A stretch of 64,000 bases of DNA from Streptomyces sp. NBC_00289 (GTDB lineage: Bacteria; Actinomycetota; Actinomycetes; Streptomycetales; Streptomycetaceae). How positions within the stretch are numbered: the first letter of the stretch is position 1; each line of letters begins with the position of its first letter. The stretch is from assembly GCF_041435115.1 (NCBI RefSeq), contig NZ_CP108046.1:6696001-6760000 (forward strand). The letters are read 5' to 3'. The notes beneath the pieces are model-generated. The model was not told the origin of the DNA and ran no database searches. It worked only from the letters and a program-made list of their open reading frames with translations. The position numbers and the translations under genes were made by a program. Positions 57,065 to 64,000 of this stretch are shown here, in pieces.

Positions 57065-58351
57065 ATGACCACGCTCTCTCCGTACGACTCCATGTCCCCG
57101 GTCACCCGGGCCGCCTACCGCGCCAAGGCCGCCGCCGCCGACCTCGCGCCGCTGCCGCGGGCCGAGAAGGACGACGCGCTGCTCGCCGTCGCGGACGCGT
57201 TGGAGGTCCGTACGAGCGAGATCGTCGAGGCCAACGCCAAGGACATCGCCAAGGCCCGCGAGGCCGGCACCAGCGAGGCCATCATCGACCGGCTCACCCT
57301 GACCCCCGAGCGGGTGCGCGCGATCGCCTCCGACGTACGGGACGTCGTCGCCCTGCCCGACCCGGTCGGCGAGGTGGTCCGCGGCTCGACCCTGCCCAAC
57401 GGCATCGACCTGCGCCAGGTCCGTGTCCCGCTCGGCGTCGTCGGGATCATCTACGAGGCCCGCCCGAACGTCACCGTGGACGCCGCCGCCCTGTGCCTGA
57501 AGTCCGGCAACGCGGTGCTGCTGCGCGGCTCGGCCTCGGCGTTCGAGTCGAACAGCGCCCTGGTCCGGGTGATCCGCGACGCCGTGGGCGGGGCGGGGCT
57601 GCCCGCCGACGCCGTACAGCTGGTGCCCGGCGAGAGCCGTGAGAGCGTGCGCGAGCTGATGCGCGCCCGCGGTCTGGTGGACGTGCTCATCCCGCGCGGC
57701 GGCGCCTCGCTGATCCAGACCGTCGTCTCGGAGTCCATCGTCCCGGTCATCGAGACCGGCACCGGCAACTGCCACGTCTACGTCGACGCCCAGGCCGACC
57801 TCGACATGGCGGTCGACATCCTGATCAACTCCAAGGCGCAGCGTGTCAGCGTCTGCAACTCCGCCGAGACCCTCCTCGTCCACCAGGACATCGCCCCCGA
57901 GTTCCTGCCGCGCGCCCTGGACGCCCTCGCGGAGGCCGGGGTCACCGTGCACGCCGACGAGCGGGTCCTCGCCTACGCCAAGGACTCCAAGGCCACCGTG
58001 GTGGAGGCGACCCCGGAGGACTGGGAGACCGAGTACCTCTCCTACGACATCGCCGCCGCCGTCGTCGACTCGCTCGACAAGGCCGTCGAGCACATCCGGC
58101 TGTGGACCTCCGGTCACACCGAGGCCATCGTGACGACGTCCCAGCAGGCCGCCCGGCGCTTCACCCAGTTGGTCGACTCCACGACGGTCGCCGTCAATGC
58201 CTCCACCCGGTTCACCGACGGCGGGCAGTTCGGCTTCGGCGCGGAGATCGGCATCTCGACGCAGAAGCTGCACGCGCGGGGCCCGATGGGGCTGCCGGAG
58301 CTGACCAGCACCAAGTACATCGTCACCGGCGACGGGCACATCCGGCGCTGA
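57065..58351 (+). CDS. proA: Gamma-glutamyl phosphate reductase
   Basis: ProA (428 residues) reduces glutamyl phosphate to glutamate semialdehyde, the second proline step. It has the aldehyde dehydrogenase fold. [17 protein letters not shown] contacts the nucleotide; the catalytic Cys is in [11 protein letters not shown] (about 264). [20 protein letters not shown] and [16 protein letters not shown] are the C-terminal signature. ATG at 57065 is close to the previous gene (61 bp). It is the end of the proB unit. Confidence 0.97.
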   Translation: MTTLSPYDSMSPVTRAAYRAKAAAADLAPLPRAEKDDALLAVADALEVRTSEIVEANAKDIAKAREAGTSEAIIDRLTLTPERVRAIASDVRDVVALPDPVGEVVRGSTLPNGIDLRQVRVPLGVVGIIYEARPNVTVDAAALCLKSGNAVLLRGSASAFESNSALVRVIRDAVGGAGLPADAVQLVPGESRESVRELMRARGLVDVLIPRGGASLIQTVVSESIVPVIETGTGNCHVYVDAQADLDMAVDILINSKAQRVSVCNSAETLLVHQDIAPEFLPRALDALAEAGVTVHADERVLAYAKDSKATVVEATPEDWETEYLSYDIAAAVVDSLDKAVEHIRLWTSGHTEAIVTTSQQAARRFTQLVDSTTVAVNASTRFTDGGQFGFGAEIGISTQKLHARGPMGLPELTSTKYIVTGDGHIRR

Positions 58352-58485
58352 TGGCGGCGGAAGGCGCAGGCGCCCGTCCACGGGGCGCAGGCGCGCCCCG
58401 TCGGGCCGGGACGGCGGCGTCTCGCCGACCGGACGAATTTCCCCGTCGCCTGCCCAAAACGACCCCCCAGGTCTACTCTGGATCC

Positions 58486-59055
58486 GTGCCGGAGGACGTG
58501 GGGGGCATGCCGTTCCCAGACGGCTGGGAGCCCGACGACGACCACGACCGCGGGGTGCCGGACGAAGAGTTCGCCTCCGTGGTCTTCGACGAGGCCTTCG
58601 TACAGGCGGCCGTGGTGCACGAGCCGACCGCCGTCGAACGCCTCCTGGCCGCCGCCCGGGCGAGAGCGGAGGCCTCCGAGGCCGAGACACGCCGGGCGCT
58701 CGGCAGAGGCGAACGCTACGAGCACGGGTTCGGCCCCGACGGACCGTTCGGTCTCGGGCATGATCCGGACCTCGACGACCCGGACGACGCCGACGTCCTC
58801 GAAGGGCGCTACGGCGCCTCCGGCAAGCAGGTCCGCTGGCACCGCCCCGTCGCCTGGATGCTGGCTGTCGTGATGGGTGTCGGCATGGTCGCGCTGGCCT
58901 TCGCGGCGGTCTACCGGGGCGCGTCCTCGGGCGGCAGCCGGGACCGGGTCCCACCGCCCGCCTCGACCGGACTGGAGCAGGGCAGCGCCGCGGCGCCCTC
59001 CGCCTCCGCCGACTTCTCCCGGCCGACCGTCTCGGCGTTCCCGCGCACGCCCTGA
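58486..59055 (+). CDS. Bitopic membrane protein with SVVFDE motif
   Basis: The 189-residue protein, counted from GTG 58486, has an acidic N-terminus, the motif DEEFASVVFDEAFVQAA (about 26-42), an Ala/Glu/Arg-rich helix (45-72), one membrane helix (about 121-143) preceded by RWHRP, and a short Ser/Pro-rich external tail. The motif recurs in the next gene. The start is open: GTG 58486 lies 6 bp after TACTCT and would be leaderless; ATG 58507 follows GGAGGACGTGGGGGG and would remove 7 residues. The function is unknown; position after proA fits conserved Streptomyces wall-related genes. Confidence 0.65.
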   Translation: MPEDVGGMPFPDGWEPDDDHDRGVPDEEFASVVFDEAFVQAAVVHEPTAVERLLAAARARAEASEAETRRALGRGERYEHGFGPDGPFGLGHDPDLDDPDDADVLEGRYGASGKQVRWHRPVAWMLAVVMGVGMVALAFAAVYRGASSGGSRDRVPPPASTGLEQGSAAAPSASADFSRPTVSAFPRTP

Positions 59056-59121
59056 CCCGAGTCGGCGGGCTCCCGCGCATTCCTGGTGAGAACCTGTCAG
59101 AAGTTGTCGCACAGCGGGGCG

Positions 59122-59149
59122 TTTACCTGAGCTCCCGGAGACCTACCCT
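59122..59149 (+). promoter_or_regulatory. Promoter placed for leaderless translation
   Basis: TTTACC (59122-59127), 16-bp spacer and TACCCT (59144-59149) end 6 bp before the ATG at 59156, so transcription would start at or next to the initiator codon. No ribosome site is present in the gap. Confidence 0.55.
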
Positions 59150-59155
59150 GAAGAT

Positions 59156-60226
59156 ATGGGAGGGCCTGGAGAACCACCTGAGGGGGCACCCGAGGGCGGC
59201 CCCGGTGGTGGAGAGGACGAATACCGATCCGTCGTCTTCGACGAGTCGTTCGTCCGCGCTGCCCGCCTCCAGGAGTTCTCCGCGCAGGAGCGCATGGCCG
59301 ACCACGCGCCCGCCGTACGCCGCCGCCCGCCCCTCCGCCGGGGCCTGTCCCGGCAGGTGCTGGTCCTGGTCCTGCTGATCGCCGTCGCCTTCGGCACCGC
59401 GATCTACATGGGCGTACGGCACCCCTACCAGGACCCCGCCGTCCGGCAGCCCGTGGAGCCGCTGCGGATGACCGTCATCCCGCTCACCCCCGGCGGCACG
59501 GTTCCCGGCCACGTCACGCCCGAGTACCTGTACGCGCACAGCCCCGCGGCGCAGTTCCGCGTCGGCGCCGAGGGCATCCCGCTGCCCGCCTCCCGGAGTA
59601 CCGCGCACTTCTCGGACAGCCAGGTCGTCGGTGCCCTGACCACCGCCAAGGACTACATCGTCCGGTCCTCGCTCTACCCCGAGGTCATCGCCGGCCGGCA
59701 GGTCCGTCCCGTGCGGGTGCTCCTCGACACGGACCAACTCGACCAGTTCGACGAGAGTTTCGCCCATCCGGCCGCCGACGGACGGCACGCGCCGACCGGC
59801 TGGCTGGTGCGCTTCGACCCGGCCGGCGCCGAGCTGGCCGACCCCAAGATCCGGGTCCAGGGCACCCTCCAGGCCGCCGAGACCGACTCCTCCACGCTCG
59901 AGGTCACCGCGGACCACACCTTCGTGTACGCCCTCCGGCCGGCCGGCGCCGACAGCGGGGCCAAGGCCTCGCTGTTCACCGTCCGGCGCGAACTGCACTT
60001 CCGCTTCGACCGCGACGACCTGCGCCTGCACACGGCCCAGCTCGTCGTCTCGTACGTCCAGGCCGGCCCTCTGTCCTGCGCCGAGGACTCGACGAACCAC
60101 CTGCGCCCGCTGCTCGCCGGCCAGACCGCGAAGGCGGGCGGCCCGGCCGGCACGGACCCGTACGCGACCGGCAGCGCCACGGCCCTGTGCGGTTCCCTCG
60201 CGACGAGCGCCCAGCCCAGGGTGTGA
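59156..60226 (+). CDS. Bitopic membrane protein with SVVFDE motif and large extracytoplasmic domain
   Basis: The 356-residue protein has a Gly/Pro/Glu-rich start, the motif EDEYRSVVFDESFVRAARLQ (20-39), a basic stretch, and one membrane helix (about 67-86). The extracytoplasmic domain of about 270 residues has two cysteines (LSCAEDS and ALCGSL), probably disulfide linked. The motif is shared with the previous protein although the rest differs, so they may bind one cytoplasmic partner. From memory, a gene of this position in S. coelicolor was linked to the spore-wall synthesising complex; I could not verify that. ATG at 59156 appears leaderless. Confidence 0.75.
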   Translation: MGGPGEPPEGAPEGGPGGGEDEYRSVVFDESFVRAARLQEFSAQERMADHAPAVRRRPPLRRGLSRQVLVLVLLIAVAFGTAIYMGVRHPYQDPAVRQPVEPLRMTVIPLTPGGTVPGHVTPEYLYAHSPAAQFRVGAEGIPLPASRSTAHFSDSQVVGALTTAKDYIVRSSLYPEVIAGRQVRPVRVLLDTDQLDQFDESFAHPAADGRHAPTGWLVRFDPAGAELADPKIRVQGTLQAAETDSSTLEVTADHTFVYALRPAGADSGAKASLFTVRRELHFRFDRDDLRLHTAQLVVSYVQAGPLSCAEDSTNHLRPLLAGQTAKAGGPAGTDPYATGSATALCGSLATSAQPRV

Positions 60227-60256
60227 GGCGGGTGTGAACCACGCGGTCCGTCGCGG

Positions 60257-61366
60257 TCAGTCGCCCTCGCGCGGCGGCGGGTCCGACGGGGGCTGCTCGG
60301 TCGGCGGCCCGTCCTGCGGTGCGGAGTTCGAGAAGCCGCCGAATCCGCGCCGCACCCGGCCGCCGAGGTCCCCGGCCCCGCCGGCGATGTCGGTGACCAG
60401 CTTCATCAGCGGGTCCTTGGAGCTCTTGACCTGGGTGGAGTAGCTCGCCGCCGACTCCCGGAAGGAGTCCGCGACCGAGGTGTCCTTGTCCTCGCTGCGC
60501 CGCGGGTAGTGGCCGTCCATGATCCGCTGGAAGTCGCGGGACTCGGACCACTTCTTCAGCTCCGCCGCCCGCACCGTGGTGAAGGGGTGGGAGCGGGGCA
60601 GCACGTTGAGGATCTTGAGCACGGAGTCGCGCAGGTCGCCCCCCGACTCGTACTCCTCCGCCTGGTCGAGGAACGCGTCCACGTTCATCTCGTGCAGGTG
60701 GTTGCCGCCCGCGATCTTCATCAGGCCGCGCATCGAGGCCCGCAGGTCCTGCCCGACCAGGAGGCCCGCCCGGTCCGCGGACAGCTCCGACTTGCGGAAC
60801 CACTCGCGCAGCGCGGTCACGATCGCCATGATCGCGAGGTTGCCCAGGGGTATCCAGGCGACCTTGAGGGCCAGGCCCGTCAGGAAGAGCAGGATGGTCC
60901 GGTAGACGGAGTGGCCGGACAGCGCGTGGCCCACCTCGTGCCCGACGACCGCCCGCATCTCCTCCTCGTCGAGCAGCTCGACGAGCCCCGTGGTGACGAC
61001 GATGATCGGCTCGTCCAGGCCGATGCACATCGCGTTCGGCTGCGGGTCCTGGGTGACGTACATCGGTGGGACCTTCTCCAGGTCCAGGATGTAACAGGCG
61101 TCCCGCAGCATGTCGTTGAGGTGCGCGAACTGCCGCTCCGAGACGCGCACGGAGTCGGACAGGAACAGCAGCCTGAGGCTGCGCTCGGGCAACAGTCCGC
61201 TCAGTGCCTTGAAGACCGTGTCAAACCCGCTCAGCTTGCGCAGCGCCACCAGCGCGGAGCGGTCGGCCGGGTGCTCGTACGCCCGCGAGGAGATCCCCGC
61301 GAAGCGCCTGCGCTGCCTGCTCGGCACCTGCTCGTGCCCGTTCTGCTCGTGGCCGTCGTCGGACAT
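60257..61366 (-). CDS. M48-family zinc metalloprotease
   Basis: The 369-residue peptidase has HEVGH (His 143, Glu 144, His 147) within EMRAVVGHEVGHALSGHSVY, and the third ligand in ELSADRAGLL further on. Around it are two or three membrane helices (ILLFLTGLALKVAWIPLGNLAIMAIV). Relatives of HtpX degrade damaged membrane proteins. LFLSDSVRVSERQFAHLNDML is typical of the actinobacterial subgroup. The C-terminus is Pro/Arg-rich. ATG at 61366. It converges on the preceding gene with a 30-bp gap. Confidence 0.92.
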   Translation of the reverse strand: MSDDGHEQNGHEQVPSRQRRRFAGISSRAYEHPADRSALVALRKLSGFDTVFKALSGLLPERSLRLLFLSDSVRVSERQFAHLNDMLRDACYILDLEKVPPMYVTQDPQPNAMCIGLDEPIIVVTTGLVELLDEEEMRAVVGHEVGHALSGHSVYRTILLFLTGLALKVAWIPLGNLAIMAIVTALREWFRKSELSADRAGLLVGQDLRASMRGLMKIAGGNHLHEMNVDAFLDQAEEYESGGDLRDSVLKILNVLPRSHPFTTVRAAELKKWSESRDFQRIMDGHYPRRSEDKDTSVADSFRESAASYSTQVKSSKDPLMKLVTDIAGGAGDLGGRVRRGFGGFSNSAPQDGPPTEQPPSDPPPREGD

Positions 61367-61479
61367 GTCTTCCCCCCATGTGCGTCTGTGTGGCCGTCTG
61401 CGGCCCTGCCCGCCCCCGAAGCAGGCCCCAGCCTAGGCGGAGATACCGTGGGCGGGCAGTACAGCGAAGGAGCCCAGCC

Positions 61480-61641
61480 ATGGAGCACAGTCCCGCAGCC
61501 GCCTGGCTCACCGAGGCCGCGAGCGCCGCCGAGCAGCAGGGGGCGGGCAATCTGCTCCGGGTCGTCCTGATCGTGATGATCGTGGGCTGTGTCCTGACCG
61601 CGTGGTTCCTGCTGCGGGGGTACAAGCGGAAGGACGACTGA
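61480..61641 (+). CDS. Small single-helix membrane protein
   Basis: The 53-residue protein starts at ATG 61480, with GAAGGAG placed 7 bp upstream, an excellent ribosome site. It has an amphipathic N-terminus (PAAAWLTEAASAAEQQ), one membrane helix (about 26-44, VVLIVMIVGCVLTAWFLL) and a Lys/Arg/Asp tail. It is divergent from the protease gene. The function is unknown. Confidence 0.75.
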   Translation: MEHSPAAAWLTEAASAAEQQGAGNLLRVVLIVMIVGCVLTAWFLLRGYKRKDD

Positions 61642-61750
61642 GGCCGCGGGAAGGTTCCCAACGGTGGAGTCGGCGTGATCGCCCCCGAGCTGCCCGCTTA
61701 CCATGAGCCGACATCTTTATCCCGCCCACACCGGATAGGTCCTGACGAAG

Positions 61751-61915
61751 ATGAGCTTCCACAGCACCGCTGCCCAGTTGGTCACCCTTGCCGCCGAGGG
61801 CGAGGAGCACGGCGGCAACCACGAGAGCCTCAGCCCCTACCTCACCGGCGGCGGCGCGCTCTTCGTCCTGCTGCTCCTGCTGTGGATCACCACCCGCTTC
61901 AACCGCGACCGCTGA
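61751..61915 (+). CDS. Small single-helix membrane protein upstream of nadD
   Basis: ATG 61751 opens a 54-residue protein beginning [20 protein letters not shown] and ending [22 protein letters not shown]. It has a His/Glu-rich N-terminus and one C-terminal membrane helix. Only 82 bp separate it from nadD. The codon pattern (G/C at third positions) supports coding. I recall similar mini-proteins before nadD in actinobacteria. The function is unknown. Confidence 0.75.
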   Translation: MSFHSTAAQLVTLAAEGEEHGGNHESLSPYLTGGGALFVLLLLLWITTRFNRDR

Positions 61916-61997
61916 GTCCGGCAAAGGCCCCTTTCCGGGCCGTCCCGGGGGATCTCCCGGCCGGGCCTCTCAGGCCGGGCCGGTAGGGTCTGCACGC

Positions 61998-62735
61998 ATG
62001 GGAGAGCAGGACATGCCTACCGGTCCGGCGAACGACGCGGCGAACGGTGCGGACGACGAGCCGGTGAGCGGTGCCAAAAACCCCTCGGTGAGCGGCGGTG
62101 TCGGGAGCCGTTCGGTGAGAGGCCCGCGCAACGGCCCGGCCAGCCCGGGCAAGCGCCGCCTGGGCGTCATGGGCGGAACGTTCGACCCGATCCACCACGG
62201 GCACCTCGTGGCGGCCAGTGAGGTCGCCGCGCAGTTCCACCTCGACGAGGTGGTGTTCGTCCCGACCGGTCAGCCGTGGCAGAAGACCCACCGCGCGGTC
62301 TCACCGGCCGAGGACCGCTACCTGATGACGGTCATCGCCACCGCCGAGAACCCGCAGTTCTCGGTCAGCCGGATCGACATCGACCGCGGCGGCCCGACCT
62401 ACACCGCGGACACCCTGCGCGACCTGCGCGCGCTCAACCCCGACACGGATCTCTTCTTCATCACGGGCGCCGACGCCCTCGGACAGATCCTGACCTGGCG
62501 GGACACGGAAGAACTGTTCTCCCTGGCGCACTTCGTCGGAGTCACCCGGCCGGGCCACGTCCTGTCCGACGCCGGCCTCCCGGAGGGCGGTGTCTCGCTC
62601 GTCGAGGTGCCCGCCCTGGCCATCTCCTCCACGGACTGCCGTGCGAGGGTCGCCAAGGGTGACCCCGTCTGGTACCTGGTGCCGGACGGCGTTGTGCGCT
62701 ACATCGACAAGCGTGAGCTGTACCGCGGCGAGTGA
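61998..62735 (+). CDS. nadD: Nicotinate-nucleotide adenylyltransferase
   Basis: NadD (245 residues from ATG 61998) makes nicotinic acid adenine dinucleotide, a step of NAD synthesis. The catalytic core begins [20 protein letters not shown], with HHGH at 66-69, and the second motif is [15 protein letters not shown] near the C-terminus. The first 50 residues are an Asn/Gly/Ser-rich extension not found in E. coli NadD. Starts at 61998 (8 bp after TAGGGT, perhaps leaderless) or 62013 (after GGAGAGCAGGAC) are both plausible. The LCP gene starts 16 bp downstream. Confidence 0.93.
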   Translation: MGEQDMPTGPANDAANGADDEPVSGAKNPSVSGGVGSRSVRGPRNGPASPGKRRLGVMGGTFDPIHHGHLVAASEVAAQFHLDEVVFVPTGQPWQKTHRAVSPAEDRYLMTVIATAENPQFSVSRIDIDRGGPTYTADTLRDLRALNPDTDLFFITGADALGQILTWRDTEELFSLAHFVGVTRPGHVLSDAGLPEGGVSLVEVPALAISSTDCRARVAKGDPVWYLVPDGVVRYIDKRELYRGE

Positions 62736-62751
62736 GCCGAGAGGGGCACCG

Positions 62752-64000
62752 GTGAACGACCGACACGACGCGGGCTACGAGGGCGACCCCTACGAGATCG
62801 TCGGCTACGACGAGTACGGCCGCCCCGTCTACCAACAGGTCCCGCCGCAACAGGCTCCGCAGCAGCCGTACGACCCGTACGCGCAGCAGAGCTACGGCTA
62901 CGACCCGTACGCGACGGGCTGGCAGCAGCCCGCGCCTTCCTACGACCCCTACGGCACGGGCCCGCAGACGGCCGTACCGCAGTACGACCCCTACGCCACC
63001 GGCGCGCAGCAGACCGGCGGCCCCACCACGGCGTACGACCCCTACGCCACCGGCGCGCAGCAGACCGGCGGCCCCACCACGGCGTACGACCCCTACGGCC
63101 AGACCGCCACCAGCGGCCAGCAGCCCGGCGTCGCCGAGCAGACCGCGTACATCCCGCAGCAGGCGGGCCCGCCCGGGACGCCGGAAGCCCCGGCCCGCCC
63201 CGCACCCGACCACGGCGAGCCGCGGGGCGAGTACGGGACCGCGGCCGGACCGGAGCACTCCGCCGAGCCCGAACGGGACTACCGCACCGAGCAGTTCGCC
63301 TTCGTCGAGGACCCCGACACGGAGTCCGAGGACGTCATCGACTGGCTGAACTTCACCGAGAACCGCACCGAGCGCCGGGAGGAGGCCAAGCGCCGGGCCC
63401 GCGGCCGCATGGTCGCCCTGGTCGTCGCCCTCGCCCTGGTCGCGGTCGGCGGGGTCGGTTATCTCTGGTACGCCGGGAAGCTGCCCGGCCTGTCCTCGTC
63501 CGACACGAAGACCAACGCCGCCACGGCCGCGGGCGCCCAGAAGCGGGACGTGATCGTCGTCCACCTGCACAACACCAGGAAGGGCGGCACCTCCACGGCG
63601 CTGCTCGTCGACAACACCACCACCAAGCAGGCCACCACGGTCCTGCTGCCCAACTCCCTCTCCCTGACCGACGACGACGGCTCCACGACCACCCTCGCCA
63701 AGTCCGTCGACGACGACGGCTCCTCGGGGACGCGCGACGCCCTCGACACCGTCCTCGGCACCGACATCCAGGGCACCTGGCGGCTGGACACCCCGTACCT
63801 GCAGAACCTCGTCGACCTCGTCGGCAACATCGAGGTCGACACCAACGCCGACGTGCCCGACCCGGCGGCCAAGAAGGGCACCTCGCCCCTCGTCCACAAG
63901 GGCGAGGCCCAGACACTCAGCGGCAAGGCGGCCGTCGCCTACGCCACCTACCGTGCCACCGGCGAGGCCCAGAACGCCCAGCTGGAGCGGTTCGGGCAGG
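62752..64000 (+). CDS. LytR-CpsA-Psr (LCP) family glycopolymer ligase (partial, runs off window)
   Basis: The 416 codons present show a cytoplasmic N-terminus rich in YDPY motifs (residues about 40-125), an acidic linker, one membrane helix (about 222-240, MVALVVALALVAVGGVGYLW) and the start of the LCP domain: VIVVHLHNTRKGGTSTALLV, QGTWRLDTPYLQNLVDLVG and LSGKAAVAYATYRATGE. LCP proteins move teichoic-acid-type polymers from their lipid carrier to peptidoglycan. From memory, the S. coelicolor gene at this place is pdtA (SCO2578), involved in sporulation and tip growth under stress. The start GTG 62752 follows GAGGGGCACC. Two exact 51-bp repeats lie in the YDPY region. Confidence 0.88.
   Translation, partial: MNDRHDAGYEGDPYEIVGYDEYGRPVYQQVPPQQAPQQPYDPYAQQSYGYDPYATGWQQPAPSYDPYGTGPQTAVPQYDPYATGAQQTGGPTTAYDPYATGAQQTGGPTTAYDPYGQTATSGQQPGVAEQTAYIPQQAGPPGTPEAPARPAPDHGEPRGEYGTAAGPEHSAEPERDYRTEQFAFVEDPDTESEDVIDWLNFTENRTERREEAKRRARGRMVALVVALALVAVGGVGYLWYAGKLPGLSSSDTKTNAATAAGAQKRDVIVVHLHNTRKGGTSTALLVDNTTTKQATTVLLPNSLSLTDDDGSTTTLAKSVDDDGSSGTRDALDTVLGTDIQGTWRLDTPYLQNLVDLVGNIEVDTNADVPDPAAKKGTSPLVHKGEAQTLSGKAAVAYATYRATGEAQNAQLERFGQ
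62983..63084 (+). repeat. 51-bp tandem repeat encoding YDPYATGAQQTGGPTTA
   Basis: Two identical 51-bp copies (62983-63033 and 63034-63084) keep the reading frame and add 17 residues each. They extend a longer run of degenerate YDPY repeats in the LCP protein. Confidence 0.9.

Overview
The window is chromosomal DNA of a Streptomyces-type actinomycete. The evidence is a GC content near 70 percent or higher, many GTG starts, dense G/C-rich terminators, and a gene order that matches, from memory, the S. coelicolor region running from about SCO2630 down to SCO2578 (clpP1-clpP2-clpX, valS-folC-ndk, mreB-mreC-mreD-pbp2-rodA, rne-rplU-rpmA-obg, proB-proA, nadD, LCP gene). The plus strand carries most genes. 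Most of the content is core housekeeping. The accessory material is a cell-wall glycopolymer block between obg and proB and a few repeats.

Region 1 (1-13.4 kb) is mixed. It holds a truncated ROK regulator, bioY, an LPKTG surface protein divergent from a membrane Ser/Thr kinase, an amino-acid permease, rpiB, a Nei/Fpg-type DNA glycosylase, an Eis-like acetyltransferase, a membrane SpoIIE-type phosphatase, an HD hydrolase, an acyltransferase-3 membrane protein and a small membrane protein. A 89-bp tandem repeat sits where the glycosylase and acetyltransferase genes converge.

Region 2 (13.5-25.1 kb) holds divergent tRNA-Gly and tRNA-Pro genes, trigger factor, the ClpP1-ClpP2-ClpX protease (with a ClgR-type operator before clpP1), then valS, folC, a DUF4233 membrane protein and ndk. 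Together these cover protein quality control, tRNA charging, folate polyglutamylation and nucleotide balance.

Region 3 (25.3-32 kb) is the mre cell-shape and spore-wall cluster: MreB, MreC, MreD, a class B PBP2 and its SEDS partner RodA. A 169-bp MITE-like element starts in the rodA stop codon. A CYTH-CHAD protein, two linked radical-SAM-family genes and an unusual internally repeated hydrophobic protein follow, leading to RNase E/G with a histone-H1-like tail, L21, L27 and Obg.

Region 4 (44.5-55 kb) is the most accessory part: a decayed FG-GAP-like fragment, a Tat-exported PhoD phosphatase, a sulfotransferase-like protein, a cytidylyltransferase-reductase fusion of the type that makes CDP-ribitol, a TagF/TarL-like polymerase, a GT2 glycosyltransferase and a polysaccharide pyruvyl transferase. 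These look like a teichoic-acid-type wall polymer pathway. The LCP ligase gene at the right edge is the likely attachment enzyme.

Region 5 (55-64 kb) contains proB, a small conserved gene and proA, then two membrane proteins sharing a cytoplasmic SVVFDE motif and promoter geometry, an M48 protease, two tiny membrane proteins, nadD and the truncated LCP gene. I found no CRISPR array, rRNA, prophage or complete insertion sequence.
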